From Dactylorhiza incarnata (Eukaryota; Streptophyta; Magnoliopsida; Asparagales; Orchidaceae): DNA of 64,000 nucleotides. The notes below the pieces were generated by a model. It was not told where the DNA came from, did no database searches, and worked only from the letters and a program-made list of their open reading frames with translations. Shown here in pieces: positions 22,312 through 34,897 of this stretch (position 1 is its first letter; each line of letters opens with the position of its first letter). Both the position numbers and the translations under genes were made by a program. The stretch lies in NCBI GenBank assembly GCA_033032865.1, contig JAWHQI010000049.1, forward strand, positions 8,543,001-8,607,000, written 5' to 3'.

Positions 22312-23656
22312 TGATAGTTTATATAGGTGTAGTCAATAATACCTAGGGGTGAATAGGTTTTACTTATTTTCTTTGTTTAAACCTAATGTTTCTAGCTGCA
22401 GAAAACACAATCACAGAAAGCACATAAGGATGTATAGAGGTTCCTCAAGACCGGGTGTCTTGAGTAGTCCTCTTTCCCCCTTCACCTTTCTAACAGTGAG
22501 TTAGACAAGGCCACAAACTCCAATCTCGGCTCCTTGAGCTTACACCACAAGTTCCTCAGAACTTCTCAGATCAATAGTGATCCTACCTCAGGCACAGCAG
22601 CCCTACACTCAGGCTCAACAACCCTACACTCAGGCTCAATAGCCCTACCCCTCAGGCTCAACAGCCCTACACCTCAGGCTCAACAACCCTACACCTCAGG
22701 CACAGCAGCCCTACCGCTCAGAGTTATGTAACTCCTACCACTCAGAAATCCCACAGATTTCCTACCTCAGACCTATCAAGAAGTCCTACCACTCAAGCTG
22801 TCAACACAGCTTTACATACAGGCTCAATAGCCTTTCACTCAGGCAACAATGCCTTACAAAGATATAATAGAGTTTGAGTTAGATACAAAAGACAAAAGGT
22901 TTACTCTTAGGTCTTCTGAATCCTTTCTTCAGATCTGAAAACAACAGCTTCAGATTTGTATCACCTTGATCTTCTCCTTCAGCAAAGCAGAAGATCAACT
23001 TGCCCTTCTTGAGTTTGTACAGGAAGAGCTAACTAATCTCCCTTAGAAGATTAACTTCAGCTGCAGAGAACAACTTCAACTGGCCGAAACATGAATGCTC
23101 GATTGTGGCGTACAGCAAAGGCTTTTTCAATCGAACTGTACTTGTTGTTGTGCCCTAGCTTCTTCTTTTATACCTCCAGAAGGCTTTAACGGCTATATCG
23201 ATCCTCCTGACACAGTATGGGTCATATTGGAGTTGCTTTTCCCTCTCAATTGTCGTTTGCGCCAAAAGCAGATCCCGTCAGCACATTTGGATCTGTCTCA
23301 GTGGTTGGGCTGAGACAGCATCCAGTCTCAGCAGTTGGGCTGAGACAGCTTCCAGTCTCAGCGGCAGCTCCAGTCCCCTTCTCAGCGGTTGCTCCAGTCT
23401 TCTTCTTAGTGGATCCGCTGAGATGGCTCCTTGTCTCAGCGGTTATGACCCTTCGTCTCAGCGGATCTGCTGAGATAGATCTTCATCTCCTTGTGGATGG
23501 TTTCTTCTCATCTAAGGCCATGTTTGGCCCTTCCTTTTGAGTTACCTGTGCCTGTATATCCTACACAAGTATAGCTTTGTTAAATACAATATGTACTTAG
23601 CATTGAGAGTGATGCCTCTTCAAATCAAGGTAATATTGAGGGCAATATACCCAACA
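22312..23656 (-). repeat. Copia-2 3' LTR
   Basis: Minus strand TGTTGGGTATAT...AACTATCA, 1345 bp. CTCAGCGG/CCGCTGAG words at 23295-23476 and TATA (TATAAAAG, 23165-23172). The stretch at about 22580-22730 has repeats of ctcaggctcaacaaccctaca. Confidence 0.9.
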
Positions 23657-23668
23657 ATCTCCCCCTAT
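23657..23668 (-). other. Copia-2 polypurine tract
   Basis: Minus strand TAGGGGGAGAT directly upstream of the LTR start TGTTGGG: the plus-strand primer site for reverse transcription. Confidence 0.85.
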
Positions 23669-24219
23669 TTGAAGAAGGCAGAACATCCCCAATGCTAAGG
23701 TCCATTAACAATAAAAATCTTATCACAGAAAAAAATGATCTGTGAAGCATAGGATCTAACACCCTAAGCATAAGCATTTGCACTGGCCCTTTCTCCCCCT
23801 TTCTCCCCTTTCTCCAGCATTGGTACTGGCCCTATCTCCCCCTTTCTGGCTTTTTCAACCTTAACTTGCTATGGATAGAGGGACAATAGCTGTAGATCCC
23901 TTTCGATTAATCTATAGGCTAACCTGTACACTCTTAGCATTTGCCAACTTCCCCTCAACATGAGTAGGGAATTTACTCCCACTCAATTGGAGAGCCATTT
24001 TCTGTAATAGTTGATCCATTTCAATTTGAACATCCCATTTAAGGTAGTGAATACTAAAGAGAATAAATACATAGTACATATATCAATAGTAACAAACACA
24101 ATATTATGATCAGAATATGAAATATCATTTCACTTTAGATGTTCAGTACAGATATATAAAAGAAAATTCAACTTATAGTTGTACATTCAATCCAAAAAAA
24201 AATGTCAAGGCTGGTTTTT

Positions 24220-26830
24220 CTAAGATTGACCCTTGGAAGAGCTTTCTCCATCTATAGATTTTCTTTTCCTAGTTTCAGCAGCAACCTTGATCTTCTCCTT
24301 TACTTTGAAGTACAGAAGTGGCTTGTGAAGATATCTGGAGGGAATTCTTAAAGTAGTTTCCCTTCTTACCATGTTTTCTTTGAGAATCCTTTCCTTTAAA
24401 GATTCTCTTTCAAGGTGTTTGATCCACTCAGCAGCTGAATAAACATGGTCAATGTCCTTCATTGGATTTCCATGGCTCACCCAAGTATTGACAATAATTG
24501 TGTCCAACTCCAGATTGTCATCTTCATAGAGTGGATCCTCTAATCTTTCCATTCTTTTATGTGGCATGTATTCTTCAGCAGTTTGAATACCCTCTACCCT
24601 TCTCCTCTTTGCTGCTCTCTCATCAGCAATTAGATTTGATTGACTTTGGAAGTCAAAGTCTTCATCTCTGCTAGGGTTCAAGATTGGCAGATTCAAAGCA
24701 ATTCTTGTTCCTTGGAGCACTTTTAAGCTTGAGTCCCATTGATTATCAGTGACCTTTCTGACCATGGTAAGGATATTTTCTTGAATAGCACTGGAGGCAT
24801 TGTTGACCACTTCCACCATTTGCTTGCTGGCTTCTTCTTGATTGGAGAGTATCAGTTTGTGGGAGGACTCCATGTTGTTATACAGCTGTATGTGAGCTCC
24901 TTTCAGCTTAGCATGTAGATTGAGTATCTTCTCCTCCCCTTCTTTGCTATGTTCCACTATCTTCTTCTCAATTTCAGAGTGTTGATCCAATATGGATTGA
25001 GAGAGAGTCTGAAAGGTGTTGTCCACATCATCCAAAATGCATTCCTTTGCCTTGTCAATGTGGGACATGACTTGGCTGCTTGATGTGTTGACCACTTGTG
25101 CCATTCTGGCAACAGCTTTTTCCCAGACATTCTCATTTTTGTAGAGTTGATTCTTTACATATGTGATGTCCTTTGTGGAATCCCCTTGATGGTCTGCAAT
25201 ATCCTTCAGAACTGTGTGCTGGGCAGCAATAGTATTTTTGGCCATTTCAAACCATCTTGTCATCTGCAGAAGGATATGATCTGATGCAGTTTTGACATCA
25301 TTAACCTGGGCATTCAGTTCAGTTCTCACTTCAGCCACTCTTGACTCCATTCTTTGCTCACTGGCCTGGATCTCCTGAGTCAATGCAGCTCTTATTGTAT
25401 ACAATTCATTCAGTATCTGGGCAGAGACATCATGAACCTTTTTAGCAATAATCTTTTTCATAGACAACATCTGACCCTCAATCATTATTTGTATTGAGTT
25501 TAACAGATCAGATGTGTCCAGAGCTGTAACTGGCCTTTCCTGGGCTAATTCCTTTTCAGCCATCATTTCAGCTCCACTTTGAGTATTAGCCCTCTCATTA
25601 TTAGGGATCTGCTCCCCCTCAGATGGGGCATTAGGTGATACCAATTCCTGTTGATGTTCTCCCTCACTAGCATACCCACCTCCTCCTTCATAGGCAGGGC
25701 TATGCTCCCCCTCACTTGGGGCATCCATAGGAGGAGAATTTTGTCTAAGGTTACCTGAAAAATGATTGATGAGTTAGACACCTAGACTATACTATTGATA
25801 GAGAAGAGAGGCCTAACTGAAGTCCTAATTTACCATGTATAGGTGAGTTGGGAAATTCATCTTCAGCTTGATGAACAGCTGGATCAGCATTCATCTGGGT
25901 TGGCTCAGGATTGGGCACAACTCTTCCTTGGGGCTCCTCATTTGTCCTGGGGACCTCTTCATTATCAATGTTCATTGGGTTGCTGCCAGATCTACGATCA
26001 GACCCATGAATATCTTCATTTTCAGACCCATTTGACTTTGAGGATGAGTCTGATTTGTGCTGAGATGAATCTTTCTTCTTTTCCTTTGCCACAGATGGCT
26101 GGCTCATAGGGAGCACTCTGGAGAATCTATCCAGAGTCTTAATGTCCATTCTTTTGAGATAATGGAGATTTGACCCCTTTGAGTTTGCAAAGGTCTCTGA
26201 ATGACTATTCTGTAGGTACATAGATAGTATTCTTCCCATATTGGGGGCTTGTAGAGATTCCTTTATCCTTTGAAAGATAACTTCTCCCCATGAGGTTCTC
26301 TTGGACAGAATTATCCTAGTCATTAATTCAAACATGAACTGTGAGACAGTGTCATGTGAACCAGGCTTGCATAGGATAGCTTTGCCCACTATATCAGACA
26401 ACAGCTTTCCCTGTTGATTGAAGAACTTCCTCCTTAGACAACTGGTTTTAGTATCACTGTATCCTGTCCACTTTAGGGCAGTCCTCTTATCCTTTTCAGA
26501 TATTTCCTCCTCTTCAGTTTTACTGCAGGGAGTTAATTTCAGCCCCTTCTCCAACCTTTTAGCTGTAATCTTTATCTTCTCACTTCCTATCTTGGACTTC
26601 AGGATGGTTTTGGAAGGAGATAATTTGACATTGTTGAACCATTCCAGAACTTCAGTTCTGAGAATGCAGCATGGTTCAGACAGCATGTGCTCCAGTCCTT
26701 GAGATTCCATTAGATGAATCACGTGTCTTACTTCTTCTGAGGCATGAGAGAATCCATCTCTTACTATTTCATAGCCCTCCAGGAGATCTTTTGAGCTTTT
26801 TGGCGCCATGGAATCAGAAAATCGAGGCAC
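24220..26830 (-). CDS. Copia-2 env-position gene, two exons
   Basis: Exon 1 runs 26830-25834 (ATG at 26830) and exon 2 runs 25754-24220. They are separated by a 79-nt intron (25755-25833) with donor ATG|GTAAAT, a branch-like CTAAC about 25 nt before the acceptor, and acceptor TTTTTCAG. The junction keeps the frame (phase 1), giving 843 codons plus stop. Exon 1 encodes a globular part like the putative plant transposon protein type, then a Ser/Lys-rich linker. Exon 2 begins with repeats of SEGEH and continues as a long coiled coil (about residues 400-700), ending in a basic tail (ETRKRKS). I see no convincing signal peptide or membrane span, so a true envelope function is not supported. It lies where Sireviruses carry env-like ORFs. 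Confidence 0.75.
25755..25833 (-). other. Spliceosomal intron in the env-position gene
   Basis: 79 nt, GT-AG, with branch-like CTAAC, bounded by frames that fit only after removal. Without splicing, the first frame stops at 25787. Confidence 0.7.
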
Positions 26831-26905
26831 TGAGACGGGAGAGAAGATGAATCATCTCGACGGCTAAGGGTTTGGCTTTGTGGTGTGTTTTAGGTTACAG
26901 TGTAT

Positions 26906-27150
26906 CTATTTATAGACTTTTAGTTTCGTTTTTATTAACCCTAGCCTTTTAGACTTAATTACCTTATTGTGTTAAGGAGTTTTGGGTTATTTATCAGATT
27001 TCATATTAAACATACCCCGTCTTAGCGGTTCAGCTGAGACAGAGACCTGGGCCGCTGGGACAGTGAAATGTCAACCGCTGGGACAGTTTGCTCGTCTCAG
27101 CGGTTCAGCTGGAATTTTTCTCAGCTAATTCAGCTGAATATACTCCTGCA
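26906..27150 (-). promoter_or_regulatory. Internal promoter upstream of the Copia-2 env-position gene
   Basis: The minus strand has CTCAGCTGAACCGCTAAGAC and related CCAGCGG/CAGCTGAG words at about 27017-27150, then the TATA box TATAAATAG (26906-26914), about 75 nt before the ATG at 26830. These are the same words as in the Copia-2 LTR U3. The stretch 27151-27305 between here and the end of pol shows nothing else. Confidence 0.65.
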
Positions 27151-27305
27151 GCTTAGCTGATCATAGAGTTTAGACCTAATGTAGATAATTTGGCTGAAGA
27201 TGTGTCCTAGTCATGTCACTAAGTTTTAGTGTACAATAATGTAAAGTTTGATAATTCACCATGTATAATCATCAACAGTGACAGCTATTACTCATACATT
27301 TTGAA

Positions 27306-30300
27306 CTATTCTATACTAAGCATGCCAAGATCAATTTTGAAAGCATTGAATTTAGATTCATCCAGTGGCTTTGTAAAGATATCAGCTACTTGTTTGTCAG
27401 TTGGGACAAATTCAAGAGAGATGTCTTTACACTCTACATGTTCCCTAATAAAATGATATCTAATCTCTATGTGCTTAGTCCTGCTATGAGAGACAGGATT
27501 TTTAGCAATAGATATTGCACTGGATGAATCACAATAAAAAGGAGATTCCCTTACCTTGAGGTTGTAATCCTCCAATTGATGTTGTGTCCAAAGGAGTTGT
27601 GCACAACAGCTACCTGCAGCAATGTATTCAGACTCAGTTGTGGATATTGCCACACTGGTTTGTTTCTTGCTGCTCCAAGATATCAATCTTCTCCCTAGGA
27701 ACTGACAAGTACCACTTGTACTCTTCCTGTCTTCTTTACAACCTGCAAAATCTGCATCTGAAAAGCCTGTTAGTTCAAAGTCATTGTTCTTAGGGTACCA
27801 AAAGCCAAGATGCAAGCTGCCCTTAAGGTATCTCAAAATCCTCTTCACAGAGGTGTAGTGAGATTCCTTAGGACACGCTTGATACCTAGCACAAACACAT
27901 GTAGAATACATAATGTCTGGCCTACTAGCAGTCAAGTATAATAGGGATCCAATGATGCATCTGTACATGGACTCATCAAAGGCATTTCCCTTTTCATCCT
28001 TGTCTAATGATACATTGGACCCCATGGGTGTTCTCATGGTGGAGGCTGATTCCATCCCAAATTTCTTGATGAGCTCCTTAGTGTACTTGGTCTGGGAGAT
28101 GAAAATTCCATCATCAGACTGTTTCACTTGGAGCCCAAGGAAATATTTAAGCTCACCCATACTGCTCATTTCAAACTCCCCCTGCATTAGATTGGCAAAT
28201 CTCTTGCAGAGGTTGTCATCAGTAGACCCAAAGATTATGTCATCAACATAGATTTGGACTAAGAGACACGTGCCCCTTGTTTCCCTAAGAAACAATGTGC
28301 TATCAATCTTTCCCCTCATGAACTTGTTCTTGAGGAGAAAGTTGGACAAAGTCTCATACCAAGATCTTGGAGCTTGCTTGAGACCATATAGTGCTTTCCT
28401 AAGAAGATAAACATGAGAAGTTAGGGTTGGATGCACAAAACCTGAAGGTTGTTCAACATATACCTCTTCCTTCAAGTCTCCATTGAGAAAGGCTGATTTG
28501 ACATCCATCTGGTAGACTTTGAACCCCTTGTGGGCAGCATAGACAAGGAATAGCCTAATTGCTTCCAACCTTGCAACTGGTGCAAAGGTTTGATCAAAGT
28601 CTATACCTTCCTCTTGCCTGTATCCTTTGGCTACTAATCTGGCCTTGTTCTTGATGATTGTACCATTCTCATCAAGCTTGTTCCTGTATACCCATTTAGT
28701 GCCAATCACATTGTGTCCCTGAGGTCTTGGCACCAGCTTCCATACTTTGCATCTCTTGAATTGTAGGAGCTCTTCTTGCATTGCTTCAATCCAGAAGGTG
28801 TCTTGATTGGCCTCTTCAAACTTCTTGGGCTCCATTTGAGAAAGGAAGCTCAAGAATAGTGCTTTATTATGAGCTCTGCTTCTTGTCAATATGCCTTGGG
28901 TATGATCCCCAATTATTAGATCTCTTGGATGATCTCTCAGGTGCCTTGCAGCAGCAGGAAGAGGGTCCTCTGGTGGCTGTGTTTGTTCCACTGGTTCAGC
29001 TATGACTTCATCTTGTACCTCTTCTTCTTCAGGAATTGCAGCAGCTGTCTGTGTGTTGCTGCTGCTGGGCTTATCTTGGACAGTCAGCTCATGCATCCCT
29101 TCTTCATTTCCTGTCAAAATAGAAGAACTAGACCATTCTTTGTAGAGAAGGCTGGTCTCATCAAATACACCATGCATAGATTCTTCTACAACATGGGTTT
29201 TCTTGGTATAAACTCCATAAGCTCTACTATGTGAGCTATACCCAACAAGAACCCCCACATTGCATTTTTCTGCAAACTTTGTTAATTGAGATTTTCCATT
29301 ATTTAGAATGTAGCATTTGCAACCAAAGATTCTGAAGTAGGAAATTGTAGGTTGTTTGCCTTTCAGAATCTCATAAGGAGTTTTCCCAAGGACCTTATTG
29401 ATGGAGGCTCTATTAAGAACATAACAGGCTGTATTGACTGCCTCAGCCCAGAAGTATTCTGGGAGTGAGGAGTCACTAAGCAATGTTCTCCCAGCTTCTA
29501 TCAAGGTACTATTCCTCCTCTCAGCCACACCATTTTGCTGTGGAGTCCTTGGGGAGGAGAACTCTTGGGTGATACCAAATTCTTGACAAAATTTTGTCAT
29601 GGCTTCAGATTGAAATTCTGTGCCAAGGTCAGTTCTTGTCCTGACCACAGTACATAGTAGATCATTCTGAATAGCCTTGACATAATTTATAAAGACATGT
29701 AAGGTATCTGACTTCTTCTTAAGGAAGAATACCCATGTATACTTTGAATGATCATCTACAATTACCAAGGTATACAACTTCCCACCTAGGCTCTGAATTG
29801 GCAAAGGACCAAACAAGTCCATGTGCAATAGGTATAAACACCTTTCAGTATCCTTGGAGCCAATACTTTTAAAGGTGGCTCTAGTTTGCTTGCCCATTTG
29901 GCAAGCATGGCAGGGACCACTTTTAACACATTTTAGTTTAGGACTATTTCTAACAAGGTCTTTAGAAAATAATCTATACATTGTCTTATAGTTAATGTGG
30001 GCAAGTCTCTTGTGCCATTGGACACAAAGTGACTCACTTTCATTAGCTACAAGACACACAGAAGAGATAGAATAATTGCAAATGAAGTCTAAGCAATAAA
30101 CATTTCCACTCCTAGTGCCTGAGAGAATGGTCTCCAAGTCATTAGACTTTTTGATCAAGCACTTGTCATTGTGGAATTCAATGACATAGCCTAAGTCACA
30201 TAGTTGGCTTATGCTTACAAGGTTGTGTTGCAACCCTTCAACATAAGCTACCCTTGTGATTGAGACTATGCCATTTGAAATCATACCATATCCTTTGGTG

Positions 30301-30473
30301 ACTCCCTTTTCAGATCCACCAAAGATAACTTTGGGTCCATTATTCACTGGATGGTAATCCTTTAGAAGATCCTTAGTTCCTGTCATGTGCCTTGAGCACC
30401 CACTGTCCAAGTAGCATATTTGGTTGAGAATGGTACTTGAACTAACCTGCAACACAAAATTTAATGTACCTTA
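27306..30473 (-). CDS. Copia-2 pol: integrase, reverse transcriptase, RNase H
   Basis: An open frame of about 1050 codons on the minus strand. Protease-integrase linker [13 protein letters not shown] (about 30418-30380); GAG-pre-integrase finger H..H (WHKRLAH) and C..C (CHACQMGK); integrase D in HMDLFGPL, D in RTDLGTEF, E in [10 protein letters not shown]; reverse transcriptase with YVDDIIFGS (about 28228-28255); Copia RNase H with TTESEYIA and terminal ADIFTKPLD. It makes and integrates the element's cDNA within cytoplasmic virus-like particles. No internal stop. Its frame differs from that of the upstream gag by one base near 30462-30470. The GTG at 30455 is not a real start; translation must come from gag-pol. 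Confidence 0.92.
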
Positions 30474-33400
30474 GGATCCCAACTGACTTTGGGTCCTAGG
30501 TTCATGTTAACACCATAGGGGATATTCCTAGAAAGGGTTGGTTTGGCTTGAGGTTCAATCCTTGCCTTTGGCACATTGGGGTTGTGCCAACAATCAATTG
30601 CAAAGTGTCCCACTTTTCCACAGCACCAACACTCATATATATTATATCTCCTCTTCTGAACAGTCCTAGAAGATGAAGCTTCCTGTTTCTGTTCAGTAGA
30701 GGACACAGCTGCTGTTTTCTTTGTTTTATCAGTAAAGGCCTGCCTTTTTACCTTCCTATAATCAGTCAAGGCAGCCAGTTTTTGTTTGACATCAACACCC
30801 TCTAGCTTGGCAGCTAAACATGTGTGGATGGCACCAGAAACTGGGCTTTTTGGCTTGGTTACAGGACAGTCAACAGCCATGGACTTTGCTGAACAATGTT
30901 TAGAGTTGACAGCCTTGGTTATCTTGAGTGAAGGGGCTGAGGTTCCAAAAACAAAAGGTCCATGATGGGCCATTTGAATTTCCTCATGCAGAGCCTTGAA
31001 GGCACTCAAGCCTAACTCCTTTCTATATCCATAGCTGTGAGCATTCTTGCTCAAGTTATTGGATCTTCCATTTAATAAGTGACCATGAACACTTTCTTGG
31101 TCATACTTGTTTGAGGGCATCAAGACTTTCACAAAGGAGGTCTTAGATTCTTTTGAGTCCTTAACCTTTCCCTTAGTGTTGCTAGTAGCTGCCTCCTTGT
31201 TGAAACCAACACCTCTCATGTAATGGGAGTTGAAGGTGTCAATAATAGGCAGCACTGTCTTGGGCTTGGAGAACTTAGCCACTAGCATCCTCTCCTTGAG
31301 GAGCTTTTCTTCAAGATCCTTAATGATCTTGTTCTTGTGGCTTATGGTGCCCACATGGATGATTGGCATTCCCCTTAGCTTGCCAATCTACTTGTTCATT
31401 AGAGCTAGCTGGGTAGCAAGCTCAATGCACTCAGATTTTGATTGCTTTAGGGAAGCAATTTCTTGAGCTTGCCTCTTGGCTAGCATTTTGCTCTTTTTCA
31501 GAGCTTCCAGGAGTGCACCATACTTATCAATCAATTGATTGACATCCTCCTCAGAATCTGATTCACTGCCAACTTTAGATGGAGGAGATTCAGATTCTGG
31601 ACCTGTTTCATAATCAGAGGAAGAAGAAATGCAGTGTATCAATACCTGCTCATGTACTGAATTGCTGTGGCTGTCCTCATCTTCAGTTATAGCCATCAGC
31701 CCATGGTCATCAAGAGTGACCTCATCCTCCTCTTCATCACTATCTGAATGTGATAGAGGGGCCCTTATTCCTATCCTGGTAGATGGATAGTCTTCTTCTT
31801 CCTAATCAGCAAACAGCACCAAGTAGGCTTCCTCTTCACCATCTGAATCTGAAGATGAATATTCAGATTCACTCCAGCTCTTGCCTTCTTAGCTAGGAAG
31901 TATTTTTCTCCCTTCCTCTCCTTCTGGTGATGAGGCTTCTTGTCACCTCTTTCCTTTCTCTTGACTGGGCAGTCAGCAATGACATGTCCAGGCTTACTAC
32001 AGCAATAGCAAATTATGTTAGTTGAAACATGTTTACTAGTTTTAGAGTCATACTTGTCCCCTTTGGGATGTTGCCTCTCAGATCTGTAATGATCCTTCTT
32101 GGGATAAGAAGAGGAGGAAGGTTTGTTCTTCCATTGTTTCCTCTTGATCATCTTCTTGAACTGCCTTGTGAAGGCATCAAACTCCTCATCAGAAGAGGAG
32201 CTGTCTGATTTGCTGCTCTCAGATTTCTCAGATTCAGCAGCCTTTCTTGGAGGTGACTGCACTCTAACCTTATTCCTCTTAGAGCTTTCAGCTTTGAGAG
32301 AAACAGATATCTCCCTTGTGTGAGCCCTGGAGGAAGAGTCCTCCTCCTTTCTTGCAGAAAGCTGCATCTCATATGAGAGCAGTTTCCCAAATAGTGTATG
32401 GGTGGGGGTTTCTCCAAGTCTTGCCCCTTCCCTGATTGTTGTAAGACCCCAAATGTTAATGTGCACAAAAATACACAAAATGAAAAAGGGTTGAAGTCAG
32501 GGAGCTAGCGCCAGGCGCTAGTGCTAGCGCCGGCGGTAGCACCCTAAAATAGTACCGACTCAGGGCTAGCGCCAGGCGCTAGCCACTAGCGCCGGCGGTA
32601 GCGATAAAACTTAAATACCCCAAATCCCGACTTCTCAGCCAGTTTTCTCTGCATTTCTCTCAAGTGCTGAGGGCTGAGAGCTGGGAGAAAGGAGGGAGAG
32701 CCTTTGGAGTTGAGCTAAGGTCGTGCCAGGAGGGATTTGTGAAGCATCGTCTTCGTGCGTGTGCCACCGCGGATTCCAGCCATCTCCCTCTGATTACTAT
32801 GGCACTGAAACGGCCTACAAGGGTAACGATTCTCCTCCCTAATCCTTGGACATGAACGTCCTTTGATTTGCATGCGTTTTGGAATACTTCTACTAATTAA
32901 TAGATCGGCTATTCAGGTGGGTTGAAGTGATTTCCCCACAAATTGCATATAGAGTCCGAAACGGTATTACGGACATAGGCATGCTGTGTGAAGCCCATCC
33001 GGACAGGTCAAGCCGGATTGGTGATGTTTAGTGCGTGTAAAATGCCGGAAATAATTCTGTGTATGTGTTGTGATGCGGGTCATGAGTACTGTTTTGTACA
33101 AAAATAGGACCTGGAGGTGTTTCCCAGGCTGTACCCAAAATTTGGTGGCAGAACTGAGTTCTGTCACTAGCGTCGGGCGCTAGCGTTAGCGCCGGCGCTA
33201 GCTCCAGTTGAGCTACCAGTGTTGATGTCTGGAGGTGGTTTCCCAGAGGTGGCAGTATAGATTTCTGTTACCAGTGCAGGGCAGAACTAAGTTCTGTTGC
33301 TAGCGCCGGGCGCTAGTGCTAGCGCCGGCGGTAGCGCCCAGCACGCAATTTGTGTGCTTCAGTGTTACCCAATGTCCTGGGGACTGGATCTATAGCAGAT

Positions 33401-34816
33401 AAAGCTGTGGAAGTTGCAAAGCCCAGCTTTAAGTGTCGGGCACAAGGTGACGCTTACCCGTATCATGCATAGTTGAATCGCGATAATTGAGCACGAGCCT
33501 AGCTGATCCGAACCCGCCCATAGTAGTGGTGAAGAGGTCGCCCCTCGGTGCACCGGACTATGGAAGAGTGTCGGAACTTCGTGTGTACGGCCTAGCTCAA
33601 TTTGCTTGTCTAAGTTGAATTAGGACTTAGCGTAAGGTCGTAACTCAGGGAGTATGCCAAAGTGTGCCTTGAGAGCACGAAGAGGATGGCTTGGTTTGCC
33701 TCCGTTGGTGTTGTTTGCGGATATATATATATGCTGCTGACTCTTACTTGCAGGGAAGGAGCACCGCCGCCCCGAGTGTGGGGCGGGGTCGTTATAAATC
33801 TTGGTCAGCTAAAGCTGACCGGTTGCTTGTTTTCCCACCAATTGGTGGATTTGCTTATACAGGTCCCGGTGAGACTAGCGGGAGATAGTGGGTTGAAGCC
33901 CCTGCTGCTATGCTGTGCTGGCCCTTGAAGGCCAAAGCTTTTGTTTACTTTTGTTCATGTGTGGCCGGCCTGCGTGCCGATGTTTGGAAGCCACCTTTTT
34001 GATGTAAACAAACTTATGCAATAACTGTTATGTATTTCATTCCGAGTAGTGTTGTGGACATGTATATAACTGGTTTTAAGTAAATGATACATATGCTTCC
34101 GTTGTGACTCTGATGCTGAGATAGTTATAGTTTTTAACTTTTTAATACTAATTTTAGAAACGCGCTCTTCTGTTCATTTCATATGGCGTGGGGTCCCGGC
34201 CGGACCTACTGTTATATGCTATGTGACAGGGAGGGTGTTACAATTGCACAGATTTTAGTGTCCCATTCTCTAGTTAGAGATCTAAGGAACTTCTCATTAA
34301 GTTCATAATCTGTGAACACCCTTCCATAGGTTCTTAGTTCATTTACAATCCTAAAGAACCTTTCATAGCACATGGAGATATTCTCCTGGCTCAGCTGTCT
34401 GAAGGCTTCATACTCCTGATTGAGGAGTGACTTTCTATCATCCCTTACTTCAGCTGTTCCCTCCATATAGACAACCAATGTGTCTCACATTTCCTTGGCA
34501 GTTTGGCAGTGTACCAAGTTCTGAAATGTAGTGTCATCAATGGCATTTACTATTATGTTTTGGGCTCTCTTGTCCATAGTGTACAGTGCTATCTCATCAT
34601 TGGTCAGTTCAGAAAATACCTTAAGTATTTTCTAGTAGGGTCAATTGTGGAGACTTTCTCAAAGGTATAAGGACCATTTTTGACAGTCAAAAAGATCCTT
34701 GGGTCTGATGCTTCCATGAATAGCCTTACCCTTTGCTTCCATATGCCAAAGTTTTCTTTGGAGCATATAGGCAACTTCATTGACCCCAACTCCTTCTTCA
34801 TTCCACTGTTGGCCAT
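30461..34816 (-). pseudogene. Copia-2 gag, split by a solo LTR
   Basis: Starts at ATG 34816 (MANSGMKKELGS), runs through a Copia gag core with a frame break near 34604 and a stop near 34485 (34212-34478 holds ENISMCYERFFRIVNELRTY), is interrupted by a solo LTR (32440-34242), and resumes at TIREGARLGETPTHTLFGKL. Two CX2CX4HX4C zinc knuckles: CYCCSKPGHVIADC (about 32010) and CWCCGKVGHFAIDC (about 30630). A Ser/Asp-rich coiled-coil section (31388-31696) ends in an in-frame TAG at 31388-31390, followed by the same frame to 30461. Besides the solo LTR there are at least three breaks, so gag is dead although pol is open. Confidence 0.85.
32440..34242 (+). repeat. Tekay-family solo LTR inserted in Copia-2 gag
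   Basis: TGTAAGACCCC...GTGTTACA, 1803 bp, flanked by attgt (32435-32439) and attgc (34243-34247), a 5-bp TSD with one change. Same family as the LTR at 17679-19465, opposite orientation. Word clusters GCTAGCGCC[A/G]GGCGCTAG at 32503-32603, followed by TATA-like acttaaata (about 32609), and again at 33167-33205 and 33296-33345. It arose by LTR-LTR recombination of a full element. Confidence 0.92.
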
Positions 34817-34883
34817 TTGATTTCAGATTTGACTACTCCTGTATAGGATCTGATCAGACTGTTAAGTCCTTTTGATCAACCTC

Positions 34884-34895
34884 CCTCTGATACCA
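34884..34895 (-). other. Copia-2 primer binding site
   Basis: Minus strand TGGTATCAGAGG, two bases after the 5' LTR end, complementary to the 3' end of initiator tRNA-Met as in most Copia elements. Confidence 0.85.
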
Positions 34896-34897
34896 CT

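Noticed and set aside
24220..26830. Calling the Copia-2 extra gene a true envelope protein
   Set aside because: I see no convincing signal peptide, transmembrane span or cleavage site; exon 2 is mostly coiled coil. Only the position fits env-like ORFs.
30452..30474. Apparent tiny intron (GTACAT...TTGCAG) between Copia-2 gag and pol
   Set aside because: At 23 nt it is far below the size plants splice; a frame change is more likely.
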